Assembly: GCA_036426205.1 (NCBI GenBank)
Contig: CM071568.1
Coordinates: 227,238,777 to 227,302,776, forward strand
Reading direction: 5' to 3'
Origin: Ascaphus truei
Lineage: Eukaryota; Chordata; Amphibia; Anura; Ascaphidae
DNA length: 64,000 nt
The notes beneath the pieces were generated by a model. The model was not told where the DNA came from, did no database searches, and worked only from the letters and a program-made list of their open reading frames with translations. Shown in pieces: positions 11,394 through 23,022 of this stretch. How positions within the stretch are numbered: the first letter of the stretch is position 1; each line of letters starts with the position of its first letter. A program made the translations under genes and the position numbers.

Positions 11394-13750
11394 ACATATT
11401 TATTATGCACGGAAACCAGGAATAACACTCACAAATAGTATGTATATTATTATTATTAAAATTATATTATTGTAAAGTAATATTTCTGGGGACTTTTTTT
11501 TAAAAATAGCCACCTTTATTATTTCCTTAGTAATGCTTTTTAACGCAACCATGAGAGGTTTGCTATTATTATTATTATCATTATTATTATCATTATTAAT
11601 ATGCTTTTTGGTCGTCAATACAAATACTGTACTTAGTCTGTAACCTTGACCTCCCAAGAAACCTTCATCAAATGTATGAAGTGTAATAAATAAGGTCCTT
11701 GCATTTGCAACAATGATAAAGGACAAAATAATATTTGACCTCACATATTAGATGCTGATAACACAGTTATCAGAGTGTGTTTGGTACATACAGGGTTATT
11801 AATTAAGATGCAATAGTGCCAATCGGGGCCCTATCGCAAGCAAACTCCCATTAAATGAATGAATGAATGAATGAATGAATGAATGAATTAATTAATTAAA
11901 TTGCAGCTTGGATAACTAACCTCCGTAGAGCAAGAACGGGTTTAAACAAAACAAAAAAACCAAATGTTGTTCATAATCAAATTGTCTTTACTTTATTAGT
12001 TTTCATTCTGATAACATGTTACATTAAGAAAGCAGACATGTGTTTTAATGCATAATTCTTTTGCAGGTGTTTTTTTTTTTTTACATATACTTTATTTGTC
12101 TACCATAAACTATGCGATATTTCCCTTTAGCTACTGTAGGTATACACATATTTGAACACAATCAGTAGTAATGGTATGACTTGTTGCATCTATGCATTTA
12201 CAGTATGCACTGATGTAAATTGCTGCATAAGCCTCTGTGTTAAAGAACTTACCATCTCATTTTGCTGCAAGAAATACAGGAAGATACACCAGGTTTATCT
12301 GCTTTAAATACCTCACAGTAACATTACCACTAACCTACAGTGCCAGCCTTCCTGTTATGTACAGTATTTAGAAAGTATATTACATGTATAAATCTTTTAA
12401 ACATGTCTTATATTGTTAAGCTAGCATGGACAATGTGTTAGATGGTTGAGGGCTTTTATTTTGTCTGCCTCCCAATGTATGTTTTTAAGTAGGACTGCAC
12501 CATTAAAATATGCCACTCAAACTGCCAATACTGTAAATCAATTAAATGAAATTCTAGAGAATCATCTTTTATAGCTCATGGGAAAAGGTATTCTGGGAGG
12601 AGTTTTACTGTAAAGCTATTCTGCAGTGGGAGGGATCTGAGCCTTGTTTTAAATGAGACACTTCATGATCTGGTTTTAACATTTGCAAGAGTCACTCAGA
12701 AGGGTCTGATATTTGTGTTTGACGGCATGAGCTTCTCTTCTTGTGAGTAAATCCACTATGTTTTCACTTGCCTACTTAGCTAGCAGAATTAAGTATTTTT
12801 TAAAAAGTCCAAATATATTATAAAATGTGTATGTAAATAGTGTAGGATAATACATGAATATTATAAGCAAGGAGAATACATATATAAACAGGTGAATTTA
12901 GCCTCAGTTTTGAAATGACAAATGCAGCAGTAATAGCATAATTTGCACTTTATCATGGTGAAAGATAAGTGCAAAATGATTGTGTTTTAGTGTTAAATTG
13001 TTAAAACATTCCATGTGAAAAAAATGAATGAATCTGCAATGTGCAAACAATGTAACTTAATCATTTGCCATATTGCTTTGAATTGCTATAATTGTTAGGG
13101 CTAAGTTATACCTACTAAATTGATTTGTGCATCACCATTCATTTCTGTTGGTGCAGAGATAGCAAAATAAAACAAAACAGTGGGACATTAATGATGCCAG
13201 TGGTAAAATGCAACTGTGACATTAAAAGTTTTATAAGACCCAATTATTATTATTTAACAGAAACCGTGCTACAGATATTTTCTAACTATGTCTTGCACAC
13301 TTGTGTATGATTAATAGTTGTACTTAGAATATAGTGTATTGTGTGACCTTTGTTGCCAGAGAGGATTGCAAAGCATTACTCAGATGTGTAATATATTGCA
13401 CTTTTACTTTGCTACCTGCCTCTGCCAGCAAACACTGTACAGTACATTGATTAAAGTCAGGCTGTAAAAATAACCCCGATAAATTCTTACACACGCAGTT
13501 TCTGCTCATTCATTGCTGAATATGAATTCTTTCAGGGGTTTGTCATGCGGATTGGAGAATAGGTTCCTTAAGATAAGTGTTGAAGCTCTCAACTCATTGT
13601 CTATAGACATCAGCTCCAAAACAAGCTCTTCTAAAGCCTTATTATGCATACGCTGCAACAACAACAAAAAGGCGATATGGGCAAACATACTCAAAAGACA
13701 CGGTGGGCTTGGAAGTCATGCTAGCCATAGAATTTCAAAAGCACTGTGCT
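11392..13750. other. AT-rich noncoding DNA with short microsatellites
   Basis: Contains TTA-rich tracts (11440-11600), (TGAA)n at about 11855-11887 and AT-rich unique-looking sequence. A 'cttcttgtgagtaaat' near 12740 resembles a splice donor but has no supported exon. Confidence 0.5.
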
Positions 13751-13765
13751 TGGAATATCTACAAC

Positions 13766-14420
13766 ATCCCTGTAAGCCCAGGTATAATACTATATCCCTG
13801 TAAGCCCAGGTATAGTACAATATCCCTGTAAGCCCAGGTATAATACTATATCCCTGTAAGCCCAGGAATAATACAATAACCCTGTAAGAACAGGTATAAT
13901 ACTATATCCCTGTAAGCCCAGGAATAACACAATATCCCTGTAAGCCCATGTATAGTACAATATCCCTGTAAACCCAGGTATAGTACAATATCCCTGTAAG
14001 ACCAGGTAAAATACAATATCCCTGTAAGCCCAGGTATAGTACAATATCCCTGTAAGACCAGGTAAAATACAATATCCCTGTAAGCCCAGGTATAGTACTA
14101 TATCCCTGTAAGTCCAGGTATAGTACAATATCCCTGTAACCCCAAGTATAGTACAATATCCCTGTAAGCCCAGGTATAATACAATATCCCTGTAAGCCCA
14201 GGTATAATACAATATCCCTGTAAGCCCAGGTATAATACAATATCCCTGTAAACCCAGGTATAATACTATATCCCTGTAAGCCCAGGTATAATACAATATC
14301 CCTGTAAGCCCAGGTATAATACTATATCCCTGTAAGCCCAGGTATAATACAATATCCCTGGAGTTAAGATATATAGAACAATTTCCCTGTAAACCCAGGT
14401 ATAGTCAATATCCATGGGAG
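13766..14420. repeat. 28-base minisatellite
   Basis: Contiguous units of about 28 bases, 'atccctgtaagcccagg' plus 'tataatacaat', repeated more than twenty times with point variants; the last units are degenerate. Because 28 is not a multiple of 3, reading frames cycle, which produces GLQGYC / YRDIV-like peptides that are not a protein. No spacers, so not a CRISPR array. Confidence 0.93.
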
Positions 14421-14716
14421 TTCAGATATATTTTGTAGCGTGCAGTAGCCACAGAATCTGTGGACACTCACATATGCTGCCCTTGGAAATCATAGAATAG
14501 TCATGTTATGGCAGCTAACCAATCTGAATTTCATGTAGAGATACAGTACTTGTAACACCTGCCCAGCTTAAAATGTGGGACGTGCAGACCCACAGTATAT
14601 AAAAGGCTTTTATCAATGGTGTCCCCTAAATAGAAGAGGTTTAGTTTAAATAATTATTTTACTTTAATACATTTTGATATCTGCTTTACAAGCATTATAG
14701 TGCTTTTGTTAATATG

Positions 14717-14921
14717 CTGTATTGCAGGGGTAGCCAACTCCAGTCTATATGAGCTATCAACAGGTCAAGTTTTAAGGATACCCTGCTTAGCACAGGGGAC
14801 ATAATCAGTGGCTCCGTTGAAGACTGACATATACAGCCCTCTGTGCTGAAGCAGGGATATACTGAAAGCCTGACCTGTTCATAGCTCTTGAGGACTGGAG
14901 TTGACTACCCCTGCTATACCG
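14717..14921. mobile_element. hAT-type MITE
   Basis: The element (14725-14913) begins CAGGGGTAGCCAACTCCAGT and ends with its near-perfect complement, ACTGGAGTTGACTACCCCTG. Flanking octamers CTGTATTG and CTATACCG agree at 5 of 8 positions, a decayed hAT-style target duplication. No transposase. A noisy copy lies at about 24038-24235. Confidence 0.7.
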
Positions 14922-16426
14922 TATATAAAGCATGATCAGCCTTTTAACAAACCTTTTTATCCTTTAAATAATAATTGCAACCTTCATGTTTGCTTTTTAA
15001 GTAAGCAAGTGTGTAATGATTGCTAGTAATAGCAAAGTTTCTGGGGAGCACAAACACTTTCTATAGCACGTACATCACACAAAAGTTTCTTCACAAAAAT
15101 GAAGCAAAGTTCATCATATCCCTGTATGTATTTAAATAACTCTTTAGCTATTGACAAATGAACCCAACAATTTGGTTTGCTTCCATGCTTCTTTACAGAG
15201 CTAAAGCATTATTGCTGCAGTACATGATGTAACCAGCCAGTAGAGGACTCTCGAAGCTTCATTAACAACGGCATCTACAGTAACAGTGGAAAATATTCTG
15301 AACTCGCAAAGAAAAGCTTAAATTTCTTGATAAGGTCCCTGGGAAGATGGACTTGGGTTATCAAAAATGGACGAGTCATCAGAATAGAATGTCTTAGCCT
15401 GGCTGTTCTGAGCATCATAAAGTGCAGAATGCAGGGCTTCAAACAAGACCTCCGTACAGTATAATACTGTATGCTACTTAATGTATGGATAAGAAGCAAA
15501 GAGTGACACACAGTGAATGCTCATTTGCATGTCGTTACCCAGAATCCCTGGCTGTAGAGTATGCATTGTTTGCTAATCACACATTTTGAATTTAAACCCT
15601 AAAATAGGGATTTTTGCTGTTAGAGAGAGAGAAAATCTACAGTAAGTGGAGAGATAGTCAGGCCCGCCAACAGGGGGGTCTGCTGGGGTTGGCATCCCGG
15701 GCCCGGTGACTCGGGGGGCCCATGTCTGGTGTTCCAAACAAAAGTGGGCAAATTACATCCGTTTTTTTTCCACCTCCATATATATTAAAATTGATATGAT
15801 TTAGAGGCAAACAAAACCATGTTTGGGAAATAGGAATCTTACATTCCAAATTCAAAACCCTTCCAACTTTGATAACCAAAACCAGAACACAAGGCTAAGT
15901 GCCCATCTCTACCGTGGAGTTGAAAACTTGTTTCTCGCCAAATCTTTTGTCTTTATTTTGAGTTTTTCCCATAATGTGGTAGAAATCAGAAAACCAACAA
16001 ATCAAACTAGAGCCACACCCAAAACACGAAAAATGTTTAGCGCTAAAACCAAAATGTGAGTGAGTGCCGATCCTAACCTCTTCTATTTCTTCTTTCTTTG
16101 ACCCCATATCCTGTGTGGTACAGTATATTGGTGCATCACCTCCACAGACTCCAATAGTATAATCTCCTTTAATAAATGCATCCAATGTCCAGGATCAATG
16201 TGTATAGAATGAACTCAATTGACCTCCCAGGGTGATGACCGGGACTTGTTGGTGCCCACACGGCTAACCAAACCACGTCTCCAATGGATATAAACTCACT
16301 CCTGGGGCAATAACAAAGAACAGTCCAGTAACGGAGGTAAAAAACGATGGGCTATGCCCTTTACCTTCCTTCCTTGGTATCCAGGTGAGAGGATTCTCCG
16401 GCGTGCAGCCCTCAATGGGTAGATTC
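14922..16426. other. Unassigned noncoding DNA
   Basis: AT-rich. A G/C-rich patch at 15658-15730 ('ggcccgccaacagg') and an 'accaaaaccagaacac' segment near 15880 look repeat-derived but were not classified. Confidence 0.4.
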
Positions 16427-17084
16427 AGAACAGCAGAGAGGAAGAGGGGCACAGCTCACAGCGAAAGCGTCAGCGAACGCAAGTAATGAGGGCAACTCCA
16501 AATGTGGGTAAAAATATATACTGCACCGACACACTTTATTCGAGCAAATACCCGGTATGTACCTGGCAGATACCTGGAATGCGCCACTCCTAACCTCTGA
16601 CAAGCCCCGTTGCATTTGCCTTCCCAGCCTGGGTTCATGCCTGGCTGACGGGCGGCTAATCTGTTAAATGATAATGATTAGGATTTAATAGGCTGCAATG
16701 CTTCGCGTGTCTACCAGATGGCATAAATTCATGAATTGTAATGCAGTTTATATATATATAATGTGCAGTATTGCAGCCAGCGGGAATAAAATGCTTCAAT
16801 CCCTGCTTGGAAAATAACTCAATGTACTCGGGCAGAAAACAGTCACAAACCTCAATACACCCGGGTATACCCGAATTCGTGGGACTAGCCAAGCTCGAAT
16901 TCGCCAAGTGTATACAGCTTATGGTCAGTACAGAGATAGGACCACGCACCAACGCGTGGTCCTATCTCTGTACTGACTATTAAAGCTTTATATATATTTT
17001 TACTCACATTTGGAGTTGCCTTCATTACTTGCGTTCGCTGACGCTTTCGCTGTGAGCTGTGCCCCTCTTCCTCTCTGCTGTTCT
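16427..17084. mobile_element. Element with 94-base inverted terminal arms and an inner hairpin
   Basis: Left arm 16427-16520 and right arm 16991-17084 are near-perfect reverse complements (three or so mismatches by eye), beginning AGAACAGCAGAG and containing 'cgaaagcgtcagcgaacgc'. Between them lies a perfect hairpin, with 24-base arms at 16924-16947 and 16954-16977 around a 6-base loop. No open frame of note and no clear target duplication. This could be a foldback transposon or an inverted pair of PLE terminal repeats. Confidence 0.65.
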
Positions 17085-17440
17085 GTTTCACCCCATATCG
17101 ACTGCAAATGGGAAAATAATTAATGCTGTCATGACTGTGACATGCGCGCCCGGCGGTCTGAGGGGAGAGAGGGAGCTTGCGACGAAAGGGGGCGTGGTCG
17201 GGGATTTGCGGGGGCATGGCCATCACGTCACGCGGCTGGTTCGCCCTCATTGGGTGAACCGCCGGTGGGGGCGTGGCCACGCCTCCGTCGCTAGGAGTAA
17301 ACTCAATTGCCCCTGCCTCCCTGAAAAGCTGTCGTGCAGAGCAGGAGGAAATTGCGCGTCAGGGTAGCAACTGGGACCAGAGGTACTGGGGGGCGGAGTT
17401 TAATCGCACAGCGCACGCTGACGTGCGCTGTAGTAATTAC
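17085..17440. repeat. GC-rich MITE-like segment
   Basis: CpG-rich, with 'ggggcgtggtc', 'catcacgtcacgcg' and a stem-loop pairing GGTTCGCC-side bases with GGGTGAACC around an ATTGG box (about 17237-17262). The stem-loop module is shared, in whole or in part, with 7030-7085 and 55550-55595. Ends not defined. Confidence 0.4.
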
Positions 17441-17630
17441 TGGGACCGCAGCCTAAGGATCAATCCAGACAAACCAATGTGTCTGATAGAGGGGAAAATT
17501 CCACCAGAGGAACAGAGTATGGGGTAAATGGGAGGAAGTAATGCCGTCTTACCCCTCCATGTAAACCCTGTGTCAATGTCTTAGTTCCACCGTCTGTGAT
17601 AGTGCAGAGTACTCCTCACTCTCACTCCTT

Positions 17631-17670
17631 GAGAAAGTGCATATTCTACGTGAAACACATGGGAGAACTA
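17631..17670 (+). ncRNA. Hammerhead-like motif, strongly degenerate
   Basis: CTTGAGA, then a possible AGTGC..ACGT helix II, then GAAAC and ACATGGG. It has the order of the hammerhead-type tails elsewhere in the window but lacks the canonical core. Noisy copy near 27053-27085. Confidence 0.3.
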
Positions 17671-17699
17671 GTTTGTTCACCACTTCTGCATGTCGTAAA

Positions 17700-18510
17700 T
17701 AAAGCCTTACCATTTGTCACTATTTTGGGGACCCCATTTTTTCATATTGCCAGCGGACCATCCAGATCTTGCTCGAGTGCCTCGGAGCAACCTCCACTGC
17801 TATTGCTATGGCACAGATATCCTGCACTAACTGTTTCTAATCCTTCCAGGTGCGCTATGGTTTAGTACTTTTCACTAAGCCCCGACCTACAACTCAGCCA
17901 ATTATATTCCACTTGGACTTGTGAGCTTGATATATAAACTCCCTATTACTTTTTTTGGTTAGCTAACAATAACCATCCTGCACCAGATGGGCAATTTAGC
18001 TCTGTTTTTTTTACACATGTAATTGTTTGGCTCAAACTATAACATGTTACAGCTCACTCTAGGATTTGTTTGCATTTTGCCAGTATAGTGTAGTTTCATT
18101 GCAGGCAGATATTTTGACAGTGTACATGTCATTGCTATGTGCTGCAGTATATCAAAAACATAAAAACATATTTCTCTGGCTTTCTTACAGATCATTAAGG
18201 AGAATGCTGTAATGGGTTGGCAGAAACCCGGCTCTTTCTGTGAGGTGAGGAGATCATCACGCTCTGTTATTTTTTTCTTTTCTTTCCTGGATTGAATTCA
18301 AACAAATCATGTGTATAACAGTTGGAAAAATGTGTATTTCTTTGGGTCAATATCCTTCTGTGTGTGTGTGTTAGTATATAGTATACAGTTTATATATATA
18401 CATATATATTATATATATATATGTATATATATTTTATATAAAAACAAACATCACAGCTTGCACTCAATGTACTGGTTCATATAGACAGGTGCTAGTCTCA
18501 AATAATAGAA
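17700..18510. other. Noncoding DNA flanking a candidate exon
   Basis: AT-rich sequence with microsatellite-like TATA tracts at 18390-18440. Apart from the candidate exon at 18191-18244 nothing was recognised. Confidence 0.4.
18191..18244 (+). CDS. Candidate internal exon, unrecognised
   Basis: A 54-base segment is preceded by a pyrimidine-rich acceptor (TTTCTCTGGCTTTCTTACAG, ending at 18190) and followed by GTGAGG, a reasonable donor. It is open in the frame that starts at its first base: 18 codons beginning IIKENAV and ending GSFCE, with no stop. I do not recognise the peptide. In the noisy second copy (about 27612-27664) one base is missing, breaking the frame, as expected of sequencing error. 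No partner exons were found in the window. Splice-like signals of this quality also arise by chance, so this is only a candidate for a host gene running through the region. Confidence 0.25.
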
Positions 18511-18780
18511 AAACAACATTACCATTCTCTCGTCCGGTAAAGAAAAACTGCACTCGGTTCAGTAATAATGAAAAACTGTATTGGGCATCTGAATAGAAAA
18601 GATAAGTCACCCAATCCGACGTTTCGGTCCTGGAATCCCTTGAAGAAAGTCCTATTACCAGGACCGCAACGTCGGATGGGGTGACTTATCTTTTCTATTC
18701 GAATGCCCAATACAGTTTTTCATTATTTCTGAACCGAGTGCATCTTTCTTTACCGGACGAGAGAATGGTAAATGTTGTTT
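18511..18780. repeat. Long palindrome of two inverted PLE-like tails with hammerhead-like centre
   Basis: Left arm about 18511-18633 and right arm about 18658-18780 are reverse complements with few mismatches; both hold 'gtattgggcat', 'gataagtcac' and 'ctctcgtccggtaaag'. The centre carries a hammerhead-like fold. A noisy copy is at about 27930-28190. Confidence 0.8.
18634..18680 (+). ncRNA. Hammerhead-ribozyme-like motif at palindrome centre
   Basis: Helix I pairs ATCC (18635-18638) with GGAT (18674-18677). The core reads CTTGAAGA in place of CUGANGA. Helix II pairs GTCCT (18649-18653) with AGGAC (18660-18664). GCAA stands in place of GAAA, followed by the self-complementary ACGT that would be helix III, and C before GGAT. 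The minus-strand reading of the left arm keeps GAAACGTCGGA intact. The architecture is right but core bases are changed, so it is probably inactive. Confidence 0.5.
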
Positions 18781-18789
18781 TTTTTATAT

Positions 18790-19440
18790 ATTTTATATAT
18801 ATATACAAATGATCTGCAATATAGAAGATCTAAGTATTGAAAAATAAAATAAAATTTTGATCAAGTTATAGTTAGTAAATACATGTCACTCTGCATAAAA
18901 TAAAGTTTACGGAGAACTTTATTATACTACGTAAGTTTTATATCAGTAAGTAACAATTACTATCTACATGGGATCACTTCATTAAACCATCTGTATTTAG
19001 ATACTAAGGACAACTGATCATTATTAAATGGTTTTGCATCTAGCATGGCTTCTCACCTGGTTTGCCTGCCATGATGTCCCGCTGACCCTTCGCCAACTTT
19101 CATCATGCTCCTCCCCCCCCCCCCCCCTTCCTGTGGGAGGGATCAGGTGGCACTGTAAACACTGACTGGAGCTTGTCCCCATGCTCGTTATTTTTAGAGC
19201 ATTGGTCATGGTGCATTAAATATTTCTTCCCCAGAACTAGGGTGAAGCAGAGGAGCAGGGAAGATATAATCCAATATACTGACATGAATGAACAAAACCA
19301 TAGGTGGCGCCAAGTGGGGGAGATTGTGTCTGATCGTACAAAGGGGTGGAGATTACTTGAGTGTTGTAGACAGGCAGAGCATGAGCTGGTGTCGAGGGTT
19401 CATTGTGCGTCTCCCCTCCCCTTCCCAACTAATATTCACC
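18790..19440. other. Unassigned AT-rich DNA with a C-run
   Basis: A poly-C tract near 19112-19127 differs in length from copy 2. Nothing coding was seen. Confidence 0.4.
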
Positions 19441-20416
19441 CTCTTTAACATCTCCCTCTCGGGAAGAGAGAGAATCGCCCCTCACCGCGGGCGGGCGGAG
19501 GGACGGGGGGGGGGGGGGGCAGATAGCCACGCGGGGTATAAGGTGTGGGGGCCCCACAACCTTAATACTTCAGCTGGCTGTCAGACTGGCCATATTCCCT
19601 ACCTGAGCCCACCATTCCTCAATGAGCAGACCCAAATTTACATTACCTTCTTGTTCAACATTGTTTCTCATTCCTTTTAGGAGGATGTCAGAAGAGCATT
19701 GCGTCACGGATACTTCTGAGGGTTGCCGGGCGGGTGGGGGGGGAGTACAAACGTGGGGGGAGGGGGGAGAGAGGGGGGAGGGGGGGTCGCGCCCCGCGCG
19801 GGGGGGAGGCGAACTCTCTTTATAGCTCTTTTCTGCATGTTTCGTCTGCTGGCACGTTCAACCTTCCCCGCCTCTCACGACGGATCGGTGCCGGGGGCGG
19901 TCGCGAACTACGTAGGCAATCCACTTCGTGTGCGGGGGGGAGAGCGGTCGGGCGTATGCTGAGGTACAGCATGCACTGACTAGCGGGTCGGGGGTTAGCG
20001 TTGGAGGATCAGACAGTCTCAGTGGTTGCGATCCGCCCAGTGTCTGTAGGAAGTACCGACTCGCGCGCTTTGCGTGTGCGCGTTGCGGAAGAGGGGTGCG
20101 GCCGAGGGGCGGAGCGGTGGCCACCTCAATTCTCCTCCTCACTTTTAAGCTTTACACTCTTCTCTCTTCTGCCCCTCCTTACATCCAGCCTAATTTCTCT
20201 CTATGTGCACCATCCCGACTCTTGCGTTCTGTTTAAGGATGTCTTCTCTGTCCCACCCTTTTTATCTACCGCTCTCCCACCTTAAACCTGTCTCACTACT
20301 ACCCCACACCTGTAATGCCCTCACTGTCAATACCCAACTAGCATCCCTCCAATACCCGACTGCAACCTCTCTAACCCACTTTAGACCCCCACCTTAAGAC
20401 CCTTGCTTAGACTAGG
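19441..20416 (+). pseudogene. L2-type LINE 3' region, interrupted
   Basis: The part at about 20125-20240 translates to SILLLTFK..., a short gap, then APPYIQPNFSLCAPSRLLRS, which resembles the end of L2-clade reverse transcriptase ORFs (LLLTFKAL..LAPPY). It is followed by the pyrimidine-rich 3' region. Between about 19490 and 20110 the sequence is G-rich and unlike copy 2, where the same LINE region (29700-30250) is continuous. That G-rich block is either an insertion or sequencing noise. The LINE's 3' tail is cut at the duplication junction near 20416. Confidence 0.5.
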
Positions 20417-23022
20417 GTGATGTCGCTGGCCCTGTGTGTGGTGTGGTGTGGGGGTTGGTGTGTGCTGTGTGGTGTGCTGTGATGCCGCTGGTGTGTGTGG
20501 GTGTGTGTTTACATATTATTATGCACTGAAGAACCCAGGACAATAACACTCCAACATAGTATGTATATGATTATTCTAGTTAAAGGATAGTATTGTAAAG
20601 TAATCATTTCCTGGGCCGACTTCTTTTTAAAAATCAGCCACCGTTATTATTTCCTTAGTACATGCTTTTTAACGAACAGGAGAGCGTTGTGCTATATTAT
20701 TATTTAAATAATTATTATTATCCTTATTAATATGCTTTTTGGTCCGTCAATACAAATACATGCTAATTAGTTCTGTCACCTTGACCTCCCAAGAACCTTC
20801 CTCAAATGTATGAAGTGTAAAAAATAAAGGTCTGTGCATTGGCAACAATGATTAAAGACACAATAATGATGACCTCACATATTAGATGACTGAGAAAAAC
20901 AGTTATCAAGAGTTGTGTTTGGTACATAAAGGGTTATTAATTAATGCAATAGCTGCCAAGCGGGCCCTATCGCAACGCAAACTCCCTCCCATTAAATAGA
21001 ATGAATCGAATGAATGAATGCATGAATGAATTAAGGTAATTAAATTAGACGCTTCGGATAACTAACCTCCGGTATAGTAGCAAGAACGCAGGTTTAACAC
21101 AAAACAAAAAAACAATGTGTTCATAATCAAATTTCTTCTTACTTTATTAGTTTCATTCTGATACATGTTACATTAGAAAGCAGCAAATGTGTTTTAATGC
21201 ATAATCTTTTGCAGTGTTTTTTTTTTTTTACATATACTTTATTGTCTACCATAAACTAGGCCCCCCGAATTTCCCGTCTAGCTACTGTAGGTATACACAT
21301 ATTTGCAAACAACAATCAGTAGTAATGGTATGACTTGACTTGCATCTAGAAATTTCCAGTATCGACATATTTAGTAAATTGCTGCATAAGCCTCTCGTGT
21401 GAAAGAACTTACCATCCTCTTTTGCTGCAAGAAAATACAGGAAGATACACCAGGTTTATCCTGCTTTAAATACCCTCACAGTTAACAGTACCACCTAACC
21501 TACAGTGCCAGCACTCCTGTATGTACAGTCTTGTAGAACAGTAATATTTACAGTATAAATCTTTTAAACATGTATTATATTGTAAGCTAGCCTGGCAATG
21601 TGCTTTGATTAGCATGCGTTGAGGGCTTTTATTTTGTCTGTCCTCACAATGGATGTTTTTACAGTGGACTGCACAATTGAAAATATGCCACTTCAAACTG
21701 CCAATACTGTAAATCAATTAAATGAAATTCTAGAGAATAATCTTTTTATAGCTCATGGGGAAAAGGCCTAATTCTGAAGGAGCGAGTTTTACTGTTAAAA
21801 AAAGCTATTCGCAGCCTGGAGGGGATCTGAAGCCTTGTTTTGAAATGAGACACTTCATGATACTGGTTTTACATTTGACCCAATGAGGTCACTCAGAAGG
21901 TCTGATATTTGTAGATTGACGCATTGAGTCTCTCTTGTGAGCAAATCAACTAGTCGTTTCACTTTGGCCTACTTAGCTAGCAGAATTAAGTATTTTTAAA
22001 GTAGTACCAAATTATATTATAAAATGGGTATGTAAATAGTGTAGGATAAGACATGAATATCTATAAGCAAGGAGAGGACTACATATATAAACAAGGCATG
22101 AATTAGCATCAGTTTTGAAAAAGGGACAAATGCAGCAGTAATAGCATAATTTGCCACTTCTATTCATGGTGAATGATGAAGATAAGTGCAAAATGATATG
22201 TTGTCTTTAAGTGTTAAATTGTTTTAAAATCATTCCCATGTGAAAAAAATGAAATGAAGTCTCAATGTGCCAAACCAATGTAACTTAATCATATGGCCAT
22301 CTATTGCTTTGAATTGCTATTCATTGTTAGGGCTAAGTTATACTTACTAAATGAGATTTGTGCATCACATTATGTCTGTTGAGGCAGAGATAGCAAATAA
22401 ACCAAACCGATGGCGACATTAATGATGCCAGTGGATAAACATGCAACTGCTGACATTAAAAGTTTTATAAGGAACAATTATATATTATTTAACAGAACCC
22501 CCGTGCCTCAAAAGAATATTTTCTAACTATGATCTTGCCACACTTGCTGTATGATTAATAGTTGGTACATTAGAATATAGTGTATTGTGTGCACCTTTGT
22601 TAGCCCAGAGATGGAATTAGCAAAGCATTACTAAGAGTGTCAATATATTCGACACTTACTTTGGCTTACCTGCCTCGCCAGCAAACACTCGTACCAGTAC
22701 CTGATTAAAGTCAGGCTGTAAAATAACCCCGAAAATCCTTATCACACGCAGTTATGCTCATTCATTGCTGAAATGAATTCTTTCGGGGTTGTCATGCGAT
22801 TGGAGAAGAGGTATCCTTAAGATAAGCTGTGAAAGCTCTCTCAACTCATTGTCCTATAGACACAGCTCCAAAACAAGATATTCTAAATAGACCTTATTAT
22901 GATTACGCTGCCAACAACAACAAAAAAGGCGAATATGGGCCAACATACTCAAAAGACCGGCTGGCGCTGGGAATCATGTAGCCATCAGAATTTCAAAAGC
23001 ACTAGTGCTTGGCAATTCTACA

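Larger units (their letters stand above)
11303..20416 (+). repeat. Large direct repeat, copy 1 (cleaner copy)
   Basis: Sequence from the GT tract to about 20416 recurs in the same order and orientation at 20417-30370. Landmarks include the TGAA array (11855), the 28-base minisatellite, a hAT MITE (14725), the inverted-repeat element at 16.4-17.1 kb, the palindrome at 18.5-18.8 kb and an L2-type 3' region. This copy has ordinary composition up to about 19450. Beyond that (about 19490-20110) it shows G-runs and GC-rich sequence absent from copy 2. Confidence 0.9.

Noticed and set aside
12720..12760. ATGAGCTTCTCTTCTT followed by GTGAGTAAAT as a first exon
   Set aside because: Joining to the candidate exon at 18191 gives an early stop, and no promoter features were seen.
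13790..14296. 168-codon frame with repeated GLQGYC / YRDIV peptides
   Set aside because: Product of the 28-base tandem array cycling through frames; two overlapping frames give the same peptides.
13766..14420. Possible CRISPR-like array
   Set aside because: Units are contiguous with no spacers, and the host is a vertebrate.
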